A stretch of DNA of 64,000 nucleotides from Pegoplata infirma (lineage: Eukaryota > Arthropoda > Insecta > Diptera > Anthomyiidae): contig OY992538.1 of NCBI GenBank assembly GCA_963921195.1, positions 86,985,904-87,049,903 of the forward strand, written 5' to 3'. The notes beneath the pieces are model-generated. The model was not told the DNA's origin, did no database searches, and was given only the letters and a program-made list of their open reading frames with translations. The translations under genes and the position numbers were made by a program. This document shows positions 31,671-43,983 of this stretch, one piece after another. The stretch's first letter is position 1; every line of letters starts with the position of its first letter.

Positions 31671-31931
31671 TTTATGCTTAATAAAAGAATATTAACAAAT
31701 AACAACAAGTTTTTTTTATTAATAAAATTTCTTATATTAACAAAAATATGAGTTGAATTTACAAAAAATAAGAGTTGATTTACAAAAAAACGAGTTGATC
31801 AACTTTTACAAAAACTGACAATAATTTTTATTGAAATCAACGTAAATATTTGTAGGGTCAAAATCAACAATGATTTCTGTTGAATTAACAGCGATTTTCT
31901 TTGGGAATACAATGATTTTTGGTAGAGTGTA

Positions 31932-31978
31932 GTGTATCAGAGAGAGAGGGAAGAATCTTAGATCTCTCTCTGATACAC
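31932..31978. other. Hairpin of GA/TC repeats
   Basis: tgtatcagagagaga at 31934 is mirrored by tctctctctgatacac ending at about 31978, giving a stem of about 15 bp around an aagaatcttagatc loop. It directly follows the nested MITE stack. Confidence 0.5.
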
Positions 31979-32034
31979 GATAAAATCAGAATTGCCGCAA
32001 TTAAAATTGTCTAATGTACATACGGTTTATGCTG

Positions 32035-33120
32035 CAAAAAAAATGAGTATGCTGCAGTTTTATTTTGAGTATGTGAGTGTGACTGAAACTCAATTTTTCG
32101 CAGGTGAAACCCAATTTTAATTCGTAACTCGATTTTTTTGCGTGAGTCTGCGTGATTTATTTTCTGTTCCGAAACAAGCCAAAAAAATTGTAAAATTAAA
32201 TGCCTACACGCAAAAAAAATCTGTGTCAGATTGAGCAATCCTACTTGGTAAAGTTTTTTTCACACCATAAAATTTGTTTACCAAATTTTTGCTAAAATTA
32301 TGCTTGTCGATGTTAAGTAACATAATTCATTTTTTATGTAAAATAACCAAGTAGCTTGCACAATAACGCAAATTACTTGCACAAAAATTTATCGAAACAA
32401 AACAACAAAAAAAAAAAAACAAAAACAGACCGCCATTTTCATTTTGTATTTTTGTGTGCGTTGTTCGTTTATTTTTTGTGTTATAAAAACGTAAAAAGGA
32501 AATTGATAAATAAAATAAATTAATAAATAAGTATACTAAGAAAAAAAAAATCTCAAATCAAGCAAAAACAATCTCATATTGAAAATAAAACAGTGACGAA
32601 AGTCAACAAACTTTGTTTTTTCTCAATTTGAAAATATTCATGGACGCTTTTAATATGACTTGAGTAGCAAAAACATTTTAAAAATGAAGTGAAAGAACCT
32701 TGATATGAATACGTTTTATTTTTAAATCAACGGTGCCAATAATCAAATTAAAATGACAGTCATGTTCAATTTAAGATTGACCATTATAATTATATAATTT
32801 TCTTTATACTTATCTCCTGAAATTTTCTATTGAAATAAAACAATTAAAAATTTTATTTGTATATTTTTTTATTTTATTACAGAATAATTAAAAAGGCACA
32901 TTTGTACTTAATAAATAATACATCGTCGCTGCTCTGAAGAAAACACTTATGTATGTAATTTAAAAAAAAAAATTAAGATGGCCCACAAATTTGCTTAATT
33001 TTGTCCTTTCGCAGTGATTTAAAGTACTACATATTTATAAGTTTTTTTTAAAATAATATTGTAATGTTCTATTTCCATAAAGGTGACTTATATAAATCAC
33101 CCAAAAGTTCATAACTTAGC
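32035..33120. other. AT-rich unassigned region
   Basis: The stretch near 32400-32470 (gaccgccattttcattttgt) resembles the composition of fly 5' regions, but I found no exon, splice site or motif to support a gene. The rest is poly-A/T rich with no paired ends. Confidence 0.3.
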
Positions 33121-33124
33121 TTAA

Positions 33125-33275
33125 AGGTACCTACAGACGACGCAATATTATGTACAATATTCAATTATATTGATGGTGTGTGGGTAATATTGACGATTGT
33201 ACAATGGTCAATCTTACCCACACACGATCAATATAATTGAATATTGTACATAATATTGCGTCGTCTGTAGGTACC
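33125..33275. mobile_element. Near-perfect palindromic MITE, 151 bp, TTAA-flanked
   Basis: AGGTACCTACAGACGACGCA at 33125 is mirrored by tgcgtcgtctgtaggtacc ending at 33275. The arms are about 72 bp, the loop is short, and there are few mismatches (tacccacacac versus gtgtgtgggta). TTAA lies on both sides (33121-33124, 33276-33279). Confidence 0.8.
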
Positions 33276-34120
33276 TTAAGGCTTTAAAAAAAATGCACAC
33301 AGGTATTTGCGTAATATCAGCGACGGTATAGAAAAAGTAATCACATAATGTAAAGGACATATTCCTGGAGGTCATTTAAAGTTGTTGATCCCCTCCTGGA
33401 CTCTGGTAATTTATATAAATTTCCACTTTCAAAAATTGTATTTTTCTTTTCACTGTTTTTTATAATGTTCTTTTCACTTTTTTCAACTTTTCTTTTCACT
33501 GTTTTTAAACTTAATTTTTAACACCAATTTCGTTAGTGTTTTTATTTCAATTACTTATTTATTGTTTTTTTTTTTTTAATTTTTGTTTTTACTAATGTGT
33601 AACATTCGATACTTTTTTAATATAATTGAAATTTTTTCGAAGCGTCATTGTTAAAATTGTTTAAAACTCATTATTAAAATGTTTTATAATCAAAATGATG
33701 ATTTTCAATATGACGGCACCATAAAATGAAAACGAGTTCTTTAATACTTAATTTCAAAAAGAAAAACTTTAAAATTGATACCGAAACATATTAAATTTTA
33801 AAAAATTCAACCTCATAATTAAATTTTTTTTAAAAATGTTTATGCTTTTAAAAATGAGTATGAAAATTTTTGATTTGACTACGATTTTTTCCCTCAGTGT
33901 AAATATAAATAAATAGTTTTTTAAAAGATAAATAAATGTAAGATAAAAAAATGCTAAAGTTAATTTTGCTGTCATAACTTAAAACAACATTCATTTAGCA
34001 AAACCAATGGAGTCCCAGACGTATGTTTCGATGAATTACAAATGGAATGATGAGTTCCAAATGGAATGACAAAAAGTAAGTGTTCCTCCATACCAAGAGA
34101 CCAATGGGGTTAACTAGTTT
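33276..34120. other. Unassigned stretch with a decayed Helentron-like trace
   Basis: 33300-33990 shows no element ends or coding sequence. An inverted pair of cctccagg-like words lies at 33365-33405. From about 33995 to 34090 the words ggagtcccagac, tgtttcgatga and aatggaatgacaaa recall the Helentron-like 5' region on the minus strand, heavily mutated. Confidence 0.35.
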
Positions 34121-35392
34121 CAGTGTTGCCAGTAGATTTTTTTGAAAGTACCTACACTTATAAAAAAACTCTTTTTCCCTTACATTCGAAAAAAAATTTC
34201 CCTACAATTTATCCCTACAATAAAATTGAACAAATTTCATTAAAAAAGACTAATTTTAAGTTTCAATAATTTCAGTTTTTTTTTAAATGTAATATATGTA
34301 TTTCCAGATCATTGCCCGCTAAATACTTGGTTGCAAAGAACCTGTGAGGAACAACTGATTCTTCCACATAACCTATTCTAATTCTGGTGCTACACCAATG
34401 TTTTTTGTATAGAGATTGTCCCGAAGGCAACAGGTATTAATCTTAATCCTGTTCTAGACCAGATCTTGGCAGAACCGGTTTTAAAAAATTTTCCTGGGTA
34501 TTTTCGATTATTTTTCTCACAAATCTTATTTATTATAAATCAAAACCGTCAAAATTTGTAAGAAAATACTTGATTTGTTTGATATTACTCGGTATCATGG
34601 GATTTGTTCAAGCAAAGTTTCCTACTATTAATAGGGAAAATTTCTATTAATTTCGAGTAGATTACAGGGTTTATTGAAATTTACCTAATTTATACCACTT
34701 TAATTAGAGTGTACAAAATATTTTAAAAAAGCACATTCCAAGAATTTGCTCTGAAACTGAAACCCTCTAAGAAAATTACTGTTTATTACTAAAATTCAAG
34801 GTTTTGGACAACTTTGAGCTATATTCTGAAAAAGTACCTACATTTGATGAAATTTTAAAAATCTGTCTGTTTTTCCCATAGAGTAAAGAACATAGTGACA
34901 TAGTAATCCATCGACCGTTTTGTAGATCTGGCATCACCAAAGATAATTGGAAAATTCTGGCAATGCCAAACTAAAGTTCAAACGTAAAGCGAAGAGAGAC
35001 AAAAAACAATCTGCATTCTCACTGTAAAACTGGTATCTTCCATCTCGCTCACATTTCGATTTGTGATAAAATTTCGTAAACAATACCATTTGGTTTTTGT
35101 TTACTACTTTTTTAAACGCCATTTGTTGGACTACTCTATGACTCTGGTAAATAAGATCAGAGATTTTGATAGGTCCCAAAACAATATGTCACTTTATATT
35201 AATTGGTCCTCTTAATGTTTAATAGAGTTTTTACATGCAATAGCATAGGCAACATTAAGAGAACCAACTTATTGAGAGAGCAAAATAAATGGCATCCAAC
35301 CAATTTGACACCCACTGGGTTTTCCCTACGCTACCATTTTGAGAACAAAAATACATACATGTAGGGATTTCTCCCTACTTCTGGCAACACTG
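34121..35392. mobile_element. hAT-like element, CAGTGTTGCCAG ends
   Basis: The left end CAGTGTTGCCAGTAG and right end CTGGCAACACTG are exact inverse over 12 bp. The flanking octamers (actagttt and ttttaaat) do not match, so one end may have been rearranged. The interior has no coding sequence that I recognise and hosts the element at 34877-35317. Confidence 0.6.
34877..35317. mobile_element. CATAGAGTAAAG...CACCCACTG element, long copy
   Basis: It starts CATAGAGTAAAGAA and ends TTTGACACCCACTG. Flanking octamers are gtttttcc (34869-34876) and ggttttcc (35318-35325). Its right 165 bp match the short copy at 37039-37212 closely (gagagcaaaataaatggcat). The extra 270 bp on the left include about 100 bp shared with 25952-26040. 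Confidence 0.65.
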
Positions 35393-35424
35393 TTTTAAAT
35401 AAAGTTTTTTGCAATAATCTTTTT

Positions 35425-35553
35425 GAAATTGTGGAGGGTATCACTACATTCGGCAAGGCCGAATTTAACTTTTTTACTTGTTTTTTTTAATATTGTTTTT
35501 TTAATTTTGCAGGGTATAAAAGATTCGGCACAGCCGAATGTAACACTCTCACT
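35425..35553 (+). mobile_element. Two 3' tails of the Helentron-like family in tandem
   Basis: The first tail ends at 35480 (gtggagggta, attcggc-aag-gccgaat hairpin, tttacttg). The second ends at about 35553 (agggtataaaagattcggca, cagccgaat, ctcactta). Only tails are present, one behind the other. Confidence 0.55.
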
Positions 35554-35702
35554 TATTTTTAAGTGAGAAAATCTATGAATAAAACTCTATGAAATATTTC
35601 ACAATACTAATGAATATTCATTCAGCCCATGAATTGTCTCATAGATTCTATGAATTTGGGTTAATTTGTTCATAGATATTATGAACAATAATTCTTTCAG
35701 TG

Positions 35703-36417
35703 TAGGGTGATCAATTATTCGACTTTTTTTGAAAACCGGTTTTCGAATAGTTCGAAAATCAGCATTTTTAAAAAGCCCGGTTTCGGTTTTCTAAATTGAC
35801 AAAAATCCAGTTGAACCGGTTTTTTCGGTTTTTTGGAAAAACAAATTGAATTTTCTTAAAAGCATTTAGAATATTTTAAGATATAAAAGAAAATTTTGAA
35901 ATACAAAGGCAAATTTTTAAAATACAATTGGAATTTTGTAAAAAGCATTTAAAAAATTTTTAAATTTTAATGGAAAATTTTTTACTTCAAACTTTTTTAT
36001 TTTTAAACAAAAATAACTAGCAAACATTAAAAAATTACTCAAAATAAAATTTTGATAGTTGACAAAAATTTCACTAAAATATATTTTTTTCAAATTTTTT
36101 TTAGACGTAAAAATGTTCCACTTACAAAAATGATTTGCACTCAAGTTTATGGATTCGGCTAATGCGAAATTAGTTTTTTTACTTGTTTTGCATTCAGTTG
36201 GGATTTTTTGAAGATCTTTTTTAGTAATCAATAAAATCAGTAAAAAAAATCGAGTTTTAACTGTTTTAAAAAAGGTTGATTTAAAAAACCGGGTTTCGAC
36301 AGTTAAAAAAACTGGTCTAACCGGTTTTCGAATAGTTAAGATATTAAAAAAACCGACCGTTGCAATCCACAAAAAACCGGTTTAAATAGGTTTTGAATAA
36401 CCGGTCCAATCACCCTA
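35703..36417. mobile_element. AACCGGTTTT-word hAT-like MITE
   Basis: The ends TAGGGTGATCAATTATTCG and the inverse of the right end TAGGGTGATTGGACCGG pair imperfectly. Inside are repeated aaaaccggttttcgaatagt words in both orientations. No matching octamers flank it, so the superfamily is a guess from the TAGGGTG end. Confidence 0.55.
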
Positions 36418-36927
36418 GTTGATACCTTCCACAAGATAAAAAAGTTTAAAAAAAAATTAGAAAAAAAAATCCGCAAAAAAAATTTTTGGTAAAAAAAAAG
36501 ATTGGCGAACTGAATATTTTTTAGCATTTAATTAAAATTTTTTCCCAATGCTGTATATCTGTTAACAGTTATTCAAAAAATCCCAAAATATGAGGGAATA
36601 AAAAAAAACACTTGGCAGCACTGACTCACATTCCACTATATACATATAATCAGAGAATAAGAAATTTTCAGTTGAGTTTATACACTCTCCAAGTAAACAT
36701 AAAATTTGCCGGATGAAAACAGCTGTAGAAATTACAAATAAAATCAAAATAAAATACAATTTATTTACAAACAGTGCCTTAAATTTTGGTAAGTTTTTAC
36801 ATAAAATGTGTTTAATTTGATGAAAAAAATAGATAATTTAATATTATAGTGTTAAAATTGTTATAGAAGACAGTTAAAAATGCGGTGTTTGTTGTTTTAT
36901 TAAATTTTGTGCTATGATATCATCCCA
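36418..36927. other. AT-rich unassigned region
   Basis: Nothing recognised apart from homopolymer runs. Confidence 0.3.
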
Positions 36928-37283
36928 TCAGGGTTGCCAGGCTTTTTTGTAAAAAATCGTCAAAGTTTCAAAAAAAAATCTAAATCGTCAAAAGTTAAAA
37001 AAAATCGTCAAAAAACCAGACTTTTTTTTGTAAAAAATCATAGAGTAAAGATCAGAGATTTTGATAGGCCCCAAAACAATATGTCACTTTATATTAATTG
37101 GTTCTCTTAATGTTTAAGAGAGTTTTTACATGCAATAGCATAGGCAACATTAAGAGAACCAACTTATTGAGAGAGCAAAATAAATGGCATCCAACCAATT
37201 TGACACCCACTGTAAAAAATCGTCGAAATTTCCAAAAAAAAAAATCGTCAAAAGTTAAAAAAAAAATCGTCAACAAATCGTCA
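36928..37283. mobile_element. hAT-like fragment, AAAAATCGTCAAA-word family
   Basis: It starts CAGGGTTGCCAGGC, a typical hAT-like end, followed by many copies of aaaaatcgtcaaa. No right terminus is found near 37283. The short CATAGAG element at 37039-37212 is inserted in it. Confidence 0.5.
37039..37212. mobile_element. CATAGAGTAAAG...CACCCACTG element, short copy, 174 bp
   Basis: It begins CATAGAGTAAAGATCAG and ends GACACCCACTG. taaaaaat lies exactly on both sides (37031-37038, 37213-37220). The ends are not clear inverted repeats, but an inner inverted block (ggttctcttaatgtt at 37098, aacattaagagaacc at 37146) forms a hairpin. The 8-bp duplication would suit hAT. Confidence 0.7.
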
Positions 37284-37469
37284 CACTAAAAATTGTTAGT
37301 TTTTATGCTCTTATAGTGCATTTACACTGGTCCTCTAAGCTAGCTTAAAGTAGATTGTGGCTCCAATCCAGTTTCAATCTATTAGATTGCCCATACAAAT
37401 TTATTTTTTTCAATCTAGTAGTTTAGACTCTAATCGGCAAACGCAATCTGGTTAAGTTAGATACAACTC
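37284..37469. other. Unassigned spacer before the copia remnant
   Basis: tatagtgcatttacactgg at 37313 resembles one end of the TTCACAC-type MITEs, but no partner end is found. No 5' LTR of the copia element is present here. Confidence 0.4.
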
Positions 37470-37494
37470 TGTATTTCTATTATTTGCATTTTCC

Positions 37495-37887
37495 AACACT
37501 GAAAAACACCGATGTTTTAAATATAATAAAGATGGCCATTGGAAAAAGAATTGTCCCATGTGAAAGAAAAATAATAAAAAACAATCTAATTCAAATGCTT
37601 TCGTGAGTGACGGTAACTACGTAATAAATTCTGAAGAGAAATGGTTAGTAGACTCTGCTGCATCTGAACATATGACATCACATAAGGAATGGTTTACCGC
37701 ATATAGAAAATTTAAAGAGCCTTCAAAAATAAAAATTGGAGATGGATCAACTCTGAACGCAATTGGTCAAGGAAATATTGATGTTCTTATCAAAAATGAA
37801 GATGGATGGAAGCAGAAGTTCCTTTGTTGCAAATTCAAATGCCAAATATAATGAAGATTATACTGAGATTTTTAAAATATATTTTGA
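37495..37887 (+). pseudogene. copia gag zinc knuckle and protease, degenerate
   Basis: HRCFKYNKDGHWKKNCP at about 37505-37560 is a CCHC knuckle with the second cysteine replaced by tyrosine. A stop follows at once. The protease then reads EKWLVDSAASEHMT, where DSAASEHMT is the copia protease active-site motif (usually DSGASEHMT), and continues KIKIGDGSTLNAIGQGNI. After KFLC the frame is lost; a different frame (NSNAKYNEDYTEIF) leads into the linker. The integrase domain that should follow is missing. Its reading frame continues across the Helitron insertion at 37888. Confidence 0.85.
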
Positions 37888-38159
37888 CTAGCTAACTCGC
37901 CCGGTACTTCGTTACCGGTTAGCTGTAAAATAAAAAAAAAACAACTTTATTACTTCAAATTCTTATTAATTTTTAATTAAACATAAAAAAAATTGTTAGT
38001 TTCGACCTTTAAAATATTATATTTTGTGTAGATTTAAAGTAGCAACAAATTTTATTTTGGCGAAACGATCTCATAGTTCAAACTTTAAGTTTCAAGGAAC
38101 ATTAGTGCATAAGGAACAATATGTACCAAATTGAAGCGAAAATTCTAAAATTTATTTTC

Positions 38160-41100
38160 CCAGAATGTAATTTCCGCGAGTGAATCGTAAAGTACCAATT
38201 TTAAGTATCTCTACTTTCTCCCTTTTTCCCCATTAGAAGCAGAATTTTCATAGAAGTACTTATTTTAGAATGTTATTTCCGCGAAAGGATCGTACAGTCC
38301 AAATTTCAAGTATCTAGGACCATTAATTAAGCAGATACAAAATTGCCCTACTTTCCCCATTTTCCCCCTTAAAAGCAGAATTTTCTAAAAAAGTTCTTCT
38401 TCCAGAATGTTATTTCCGCGAGAGGATCGTACAGTACAAGTATCTAGGACCATTAGTTCAGCAGATACAAAACAGTTCAAAATTCAAGTATCTAGGACCA
38501 TTAGTTCAGCAGATACAAAATTGCCCTACTTTCCCCCTTTTCCACCCATAAAACAAAATTTTCAAAAAAGTACTTTCAGAATGTTTTTTCCGCGAGAGGA
38601 TCGTACACTCCAAATTTCAAGTATGTAGGACCGCTAGTTCAGCAGATACAAAATTGACATAATTTCCCCCTTGTCCCCGTAGAACCGAAATTTTCAAAAA
38701 ATACTTCCATTAGAATGTTGTTTCCGCAAGAAGATTTAAATTTCTAATTTGCCCTGCTTTTCCTCTTTTTCCCCCATAGAAGCAGATTTTTCCAAAAAGT
38801 ACTTCTTCCAGAATGTTATTTCCGCGAGAGGATCGTACTGTCCAAACTTCAATACCTAGGACCATTAGTTCAGCAGATACAAAATTGCCCTTCTTTCCCC
38901 CTTTAAAAAGTAATTTTCAAAAAAGTACTTCTTTCAATATGTTATTTCCGCGAGATGATCCTATATTGTAAATGTCATGTTTTTAAGACCATTAGTTTAA
39001 AATTTACAATTTGCCCTATTTTCCCCCTCTTGGCCCTCCTTAAAACCAAATATTTCAAAAAGTGTATTTTTCAAAAAAATATTTCCGCGATAGGATCAAA
39101 ACTTATAGTTTTAGTTCAGAAGATACAAAATTGCCCCATTTTCCCCCTTCTACTTTTTTTTAAGATGTTTTTTTTGCGAGATGATCCTAGAGTTCAAATT
39201 TCAAGTTTCTGGAACCATTTGTTTAAAAGATAAATAATGTACCGATTTTCCCTATTTCCCCCCCTTTCCCACGGTGGAGGAGGAATTTTTCAACAGTATT
39301 TTTTTCGGAATGTTGTTTCCGCGAGAGGATCCTAAAGACCAAACTTCACGTTTCTGGGACCATTTGTTCAGAAGATAAAAAATTTACCGATTTTCCCTAT
39401 TTTCCCCTTTTCCCACCCTTGGAGGCGGAATTTTCAAAAAATTTTGTTTTCCGCATGTTAATTCCGCGAGAGGATCCTAGAGTCCAAATTTCAAGTTTCT
39501 GGGACCATTTCTCCAGAAGATAAAAAATGTACCAATTTGCTCTATTTTCCCCACCTTGGAGGCGGAATTTTCAAAAAAATATTTTTTTTAGTTTTTTTTT
39601 CGCGAGAGGATCAGAGAGTCCCTATTTTTCAAGTTTCTAAAACTATTAGTTCAAAAGATACAAAAACCCCCAAAGGGCCCTACTTTCACCTTTTTTCCCC
39701 TTAGAAGTGGAATTTTTAAAAAAGTTCTTTAAGTATGTTATTTTCGCGAAATGATCGTTCAGTTCAAATTTCAAGAATCTAACACCATTAGTTTAGCAGA
39801 TTCAAAAATGCCCTTCTTTCCCCCTTTTTCCACCATAATTTTAAAAAGTACTTTCTTAAGAATGTTATTTCCGCGAGAGGATCGTTCAGCCAAATTTCAA
39901 GTATCTAGAACCATTAGTTCAGCAGATACAAAATCGCCCTACCTTCCCCGTTTTCCTAATTGAAATCGGAATTTTCAAAAACAGTACTTCTTTCAGAATG
40001 TTAATTCCAAGAGAGAGGATCGTGCAGTCTAAATTTCAAGTATCTAGGACCATTAGTTGAGCAGATACAAAATTGCCCTACTTTCCGCCTTTCCCCCTTA
40101 GAAGCGGAACTTTCCACAAAAAGTACTTATTTTAGAATGTTATTTCCGCAAGAGGATCGTACAGTTCAAATTTCAAGTATCTAGGATCATTAGTTCAGCA
40201 GATACAGAATTGGCCTACTTTCCTCCTTTTCCCCCTTTAGAAGGAGAACTTTCAAAAATGTACTTCTTCTAGAATGTTCTTTCAGCGAGAGGATCGTACA
40301 GTCCAAACTTCAAGTATGTAGGACTATTAGTTCAGCAGATTCAAAATTGCCGTACTTTCTCCCTTTTCCCCCCGTAGAAGCAGAATTTAAAAAAAGTACT
40401 TCTTTTAGAATGTTATATCCGCGAGAGGATCGTACAGTTAAATTTAAAGTATCGTATTTCAACAGTTAATGACATAATTTTTTGAGTGCAGATACAAAAT
40501 TGGCCTACTTTCCTCTTTTTCCTCCTTAAAAGAAGAATTTTTAAAAAAGTATTTCTTTCCGAATGTTATTTCCGCGGCAGAATCGTACAGTCCAATTTTC
40601 AAGTATCTAGGACCATTAGTTCAGCAGATTCAAAATTGCTCTATTTTCCCCTCTTTTCCCCCTTAAAAGAGGAATTTTTAAAAAAAGTATTCCTTTCCGA
40701 ATGTTATTTCCGCGGGAGGATCGTACTGTCCAATTTCAAGTATCTAGGACCATTACTTTAGCATATACAAAATTGCACTACTTTCCCACTTTCTCCCGCT
40801 TAAAAGCGAAATTGTCAAAAAAATTATATCTTTTAGAATGTTATTGCCACGATATGATCCCATATTCCAAATGTCATGTTTCTAAGACCATTAGTTTAAA
40901 GTTTAGCAAATTGCCCTATTTCCCCCCTTTTGGGCTTCCTTAAGACCAAAATTCTCAAAAAAGTATATTTTTCAAAAAATAATTTTCGCGAGAGCATCCA
41001 GATTCAAAATTTCAAGTTTGATCAGAAGATACAAAATTTCCCTATTAAACCCCTTCTACCCCCCACCCCCACCCTTATAAAAGGATTTTTTAAAATATTA

Positions 41101-43935
41101 CTTTTTGCAAAAGGTTTTTTCCGCGAGAGGATCATAGAGTTAAAATTTCAAGTTTCTAGGACCATCGTTTAGCAGATACGAAAATGCCCTTCTTTCCCCA
41201 TTTTCCCCCTTTAAAAACGAATTTTCAAAAAAGTACTTCTTTTAGAATGTTACTTTCGGGATAGGATTGTACAGTTCAAATTTTAAGTATATAGGACCAT
41301 TAGTTCAGCAGATACAAAATTGCCCTACTTTCCCCCTTTTTTGCCTAGAAGCGGAATTTTTAAAAAAAGGTTTTCTTTAACAATGTTAGTTCAGCAGATA
41401 CAAAATTGCCCTAATTTCCCCCTTTTTCCCCGTAGAATCGTAATTTTTAAAAAAGTTTTTCTTTAACAATGTTATTTCCGCGAGAGGATCGTTCAGTTGA
41501 AATTTCAAGTATTTAGGACCATGAGTTCAGTAGATTCAAAATTACCCCACTCACCCCCTTTTTCCACTGGAATTTTCAAAAAGTACTTCCTTTAGAATAT
41601 TATTTCCGCGAGAGGATTGTACAGCTCTAATTTCAAGTATATAGGACCATTAGTTCAGCAGATACAGAATTGCCCTACTTTCCCCCTTTTTCCCCGTAGA
41701 AGCGGAATTTTTGAAAAAGTTCTTCTTTCAGAATGTTATTTTCGCGAAAGGATCGTACAGTTCAAATTTCAAGTATTAAGGACCATTAGTTCAGCAGATT
41801 CAAAATTGCCCTACTTTTCTCATTTTCCCCCAGAATTTTGAAAAAGTACTTTGTTCACTCCAAATTTCAAGTATCTAGAACAATATTTTCAGCAGATACA
41901 AAATTGCCCTACCTTCCCCTTTTTCCCCCTTTAAACCGGAATTTTCAAAAAGTACTTCTTTCAGAAAGTTATTTCCGCGAGAGGATCGTACAGTCCAAAT
42001 TTCAAGGATCTACGACCATTAGTTCAGCAGACACAAAATTACCCTACTTTCCCCCTTTTCCCCCTTAGAAGCGAAATTTTCAAAATAGAACTTTCTTCAC
42101 AATGTTATTTCCGCGAAGGATCCCATAGTCAAAATTTTTAAGTTTCTGGGAAAATTAGTTCAGAACATACAAAGTGTACCAAATTGTCCTATTATCCCCC
42201 TTTTTACCACCCTAGAAGCGGAATTGAAAAAAAAACTTTGTTTTGGAATGTTTTTTCCGCGAGAGGATCTTATAGTCCAAACTTTAAGTTTCTAGGACCA
42301 TTAGGTCAGAAAAAAGAATATGTACCAAATTGCCCAATTTTCCCCCTTTTCCCCTTCTTAGAAGTGCCTTTTTAAAAAAGTACTTTCTTCAGAATATTAT
42401 TTCCGCGAGAGGATCCTATAGTCCAAATTTCCGGTTTCTGGGGCCATTAGTTCACAATATAGAAAATGTTCAAAATCGTCCCCCATATTTGAATGAAAAA
42501 TTTTCAAAAAATACTTTCTTCAGAACATAATTTCCGCGAGAGGATCATATAGTCCAAATTTTTAAGTTTCTTGGACCATTAGTTCAGAAGATACAAAATG
42601 CACCAAATTATACCACTTTCCCCCTAGAATCAGAATTAAAAAAAACTTTGTTTCAGAATGTTTTTTCCGTTAGAGGATATTACAGTCCAAACTTTAAGTT
42701 TCTAGGACCATTAGGTCAAAAGATAGAATATGTACCAAATTGCCCTTTTTCCCCATTTCCCTTTCTTATTTTTTTTTTAAATACTTTCTTTAGAGTATTA
42801 TTTCCGCGAGAGGATCCTATAGTCCAAATTTTAGGTTACTGGGGCCATTAGTTCAGAAGATCGAAATGTTCAAAATTGTCCTATTTCCCCCTAAATTTAA
42901 GTGATTAAATCAATAAATTCCCAAAAATAAAAAAATAAATGAGAAAAAAAATTGAATAAAAAATTAAGCGAAAAAAATTTTGAGTAAAAAAAATTTGGGT
43001 GAAAACACCTTCTAAGTAAAAAATTTAAGTAAAAAAAATTAGTAAAAATAAAAATTTAGTGAAAAAAAATTTTGAGTAAAAAAAAATTTTGAGTAAAAAA
43101 AAAATTTTTGAGTGAAAAAAATTTTGAGTGAAAAAAAATTTTGAGTGAAAAAAAATTTGTGAAAAAAAAAATTTTGAGTGAAAAAAAATTTTGAGTAAAA
43201 AAAAATTTTGAGTGAAAAAAAATTTTGTAAAAAAAAATTATGTAAAAAAAATTTGTAAAAAAAAAAATTTGAGTGAAAAAAAATTTTGAGTGAAAAAAAT
43301 TTTTGAGTGAAAAAATTTTAGTAAAAAAAAATTTTTTCCCCGAGAGGATACTGTAGTCCAAATTTCTAGTTTCTAGGACCATTAGTTCAAAATTCATTAA
43401 ATTGCCCTATTTTCCCCCTTTTTGTCCCCCTTAAAACCGGAATTTTCAAAAAAGTACTTTTTTCAAAATGTTATTTCCGCGAAAGTATCCTACATTCAAA
43501 ATTTCAAGATTGTAGCACCATTAGTTCAGAAGATACAAAATGTACCAACTTGCCCTATTTTCCCCCTCCCCCTCCCTTAGAAACGGAATTTTCAAAATAT
43601 TACTTTTTCCAAAATGTTATTTCCGCGAGAGGGTCCTAGACTTCAAATTTCAAGTTTCTGGGACCATTTGTTTAGAATATAAAAAATGTACCAATTTGCC
43701 CTATTTTCCCCTTTTTCCCCCCTTGGAGGCGGAATTTTCCAAAAGTATTTTTTTCGAAATTTTATTTCCGCGAGAGGATCCTAGAGTTCAAATTTGAAGT
43801 TTCTAGGACTATTAGTTCAAAAGATACAAAATCCCCCAAAGGGCCCTATTTTCCCCCTTTTGCCCCCCTTAAAATCGGAATTTCCAAAAATCCCTTCTTA
43901 GTGGGTGGTTTTGTCGGGAGCCGAACCTACATTCC
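38160..43935 (-). repeat. Approximately 140-bp minisatellite inside the Helitron
   Basis: I count about 38 to 40 degenerate units. Each has a conserved core (plus strand) tttccgcgagaggatcgtac, agtccaaatttcaagtatct, aggaccattagttcagcaga, tacaaaattgccctactttc, then a C-rich tract and ggaattttcaaaaaagtac. Unit length varies from about 125 to 175 bp. Units near 38200-42100 favour cagcagatac; units after 42100 and near 39200-39600 favour cagaagat and gtaccaa, so there are at least two subfamilies. Confidence 0.9.
42940..43335. repeat. Short tandem repeat of AAAAAAAATTTTGAGTG
   Basis: About 18 to 20 variant copies of a roughly 18-bp unit (gagtgaaaaaaaattttt) interrupt the Helitron array. A minus-strand open frame across it (43056-43397) is pure low complexity and not a gene. 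Confidence 0.8.
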
Positions 43936-43983
43936 AAATTTCAAGTCTCTAGCTTCAGCGGTTTGGGCTGGGCGATGATTATT

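Larger units (their letters stand above)
29329..31929 (+). mobile_element. CACTCATAG-family TA-MITE, copy 2 (outermost of three)
   Basis: It starts CACTCATAGAAATATCTTAG at 29329 after TA (29327-29328). It breaks at 29719 after ttatgtattcata, resumes at 31330 with ctatattaaaacttttatg, and ends gagtg at 31929 followed by TA. Compared with copy 1 the two halves join seamlessly once copy 3 is removed. A further palindromic insertion sits at 31487-31670. Confidence 0.8.
29265..32034. repeat. Inverted repeat flanking the nested TA-MITE stack
   Basis: The block at 29290-29326 (ttttaattgcggcaattttg) reappears inverted at 31983-32034 (gaattgccgcaattaaaa, then an acatacggtttatgc-like continuation). 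The nested MITEs at 29329-31929 lie between the arms, so they appear to sit in the loop of an older fold-back element. Its outer ends were not resolved; the left may begin at tacactcatagaaataaatg (29264). Confidence 0.5.

Noticed and set aside
32400..32480. Possible promoter or 5' exon (gaccgccattttc region)
   Set aside because: Only base composition suggests it; there is no initiator, splice site or coding sequence to support a gene.
35917..36372. 151-residue minus-strand open frame
   Set aside because: It lies entirely inside the AACCGG-word MITE and reads low-complexity phenylalanine/lysine-rich sequence with repeats matching the DNA words, so it is not treated as a gene.
43056..43397. 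113-residue minus-strand open frame
   Set aside because: It is a translation of an 18-bp A/T-rich tandem repeat, with no protein-like composition.
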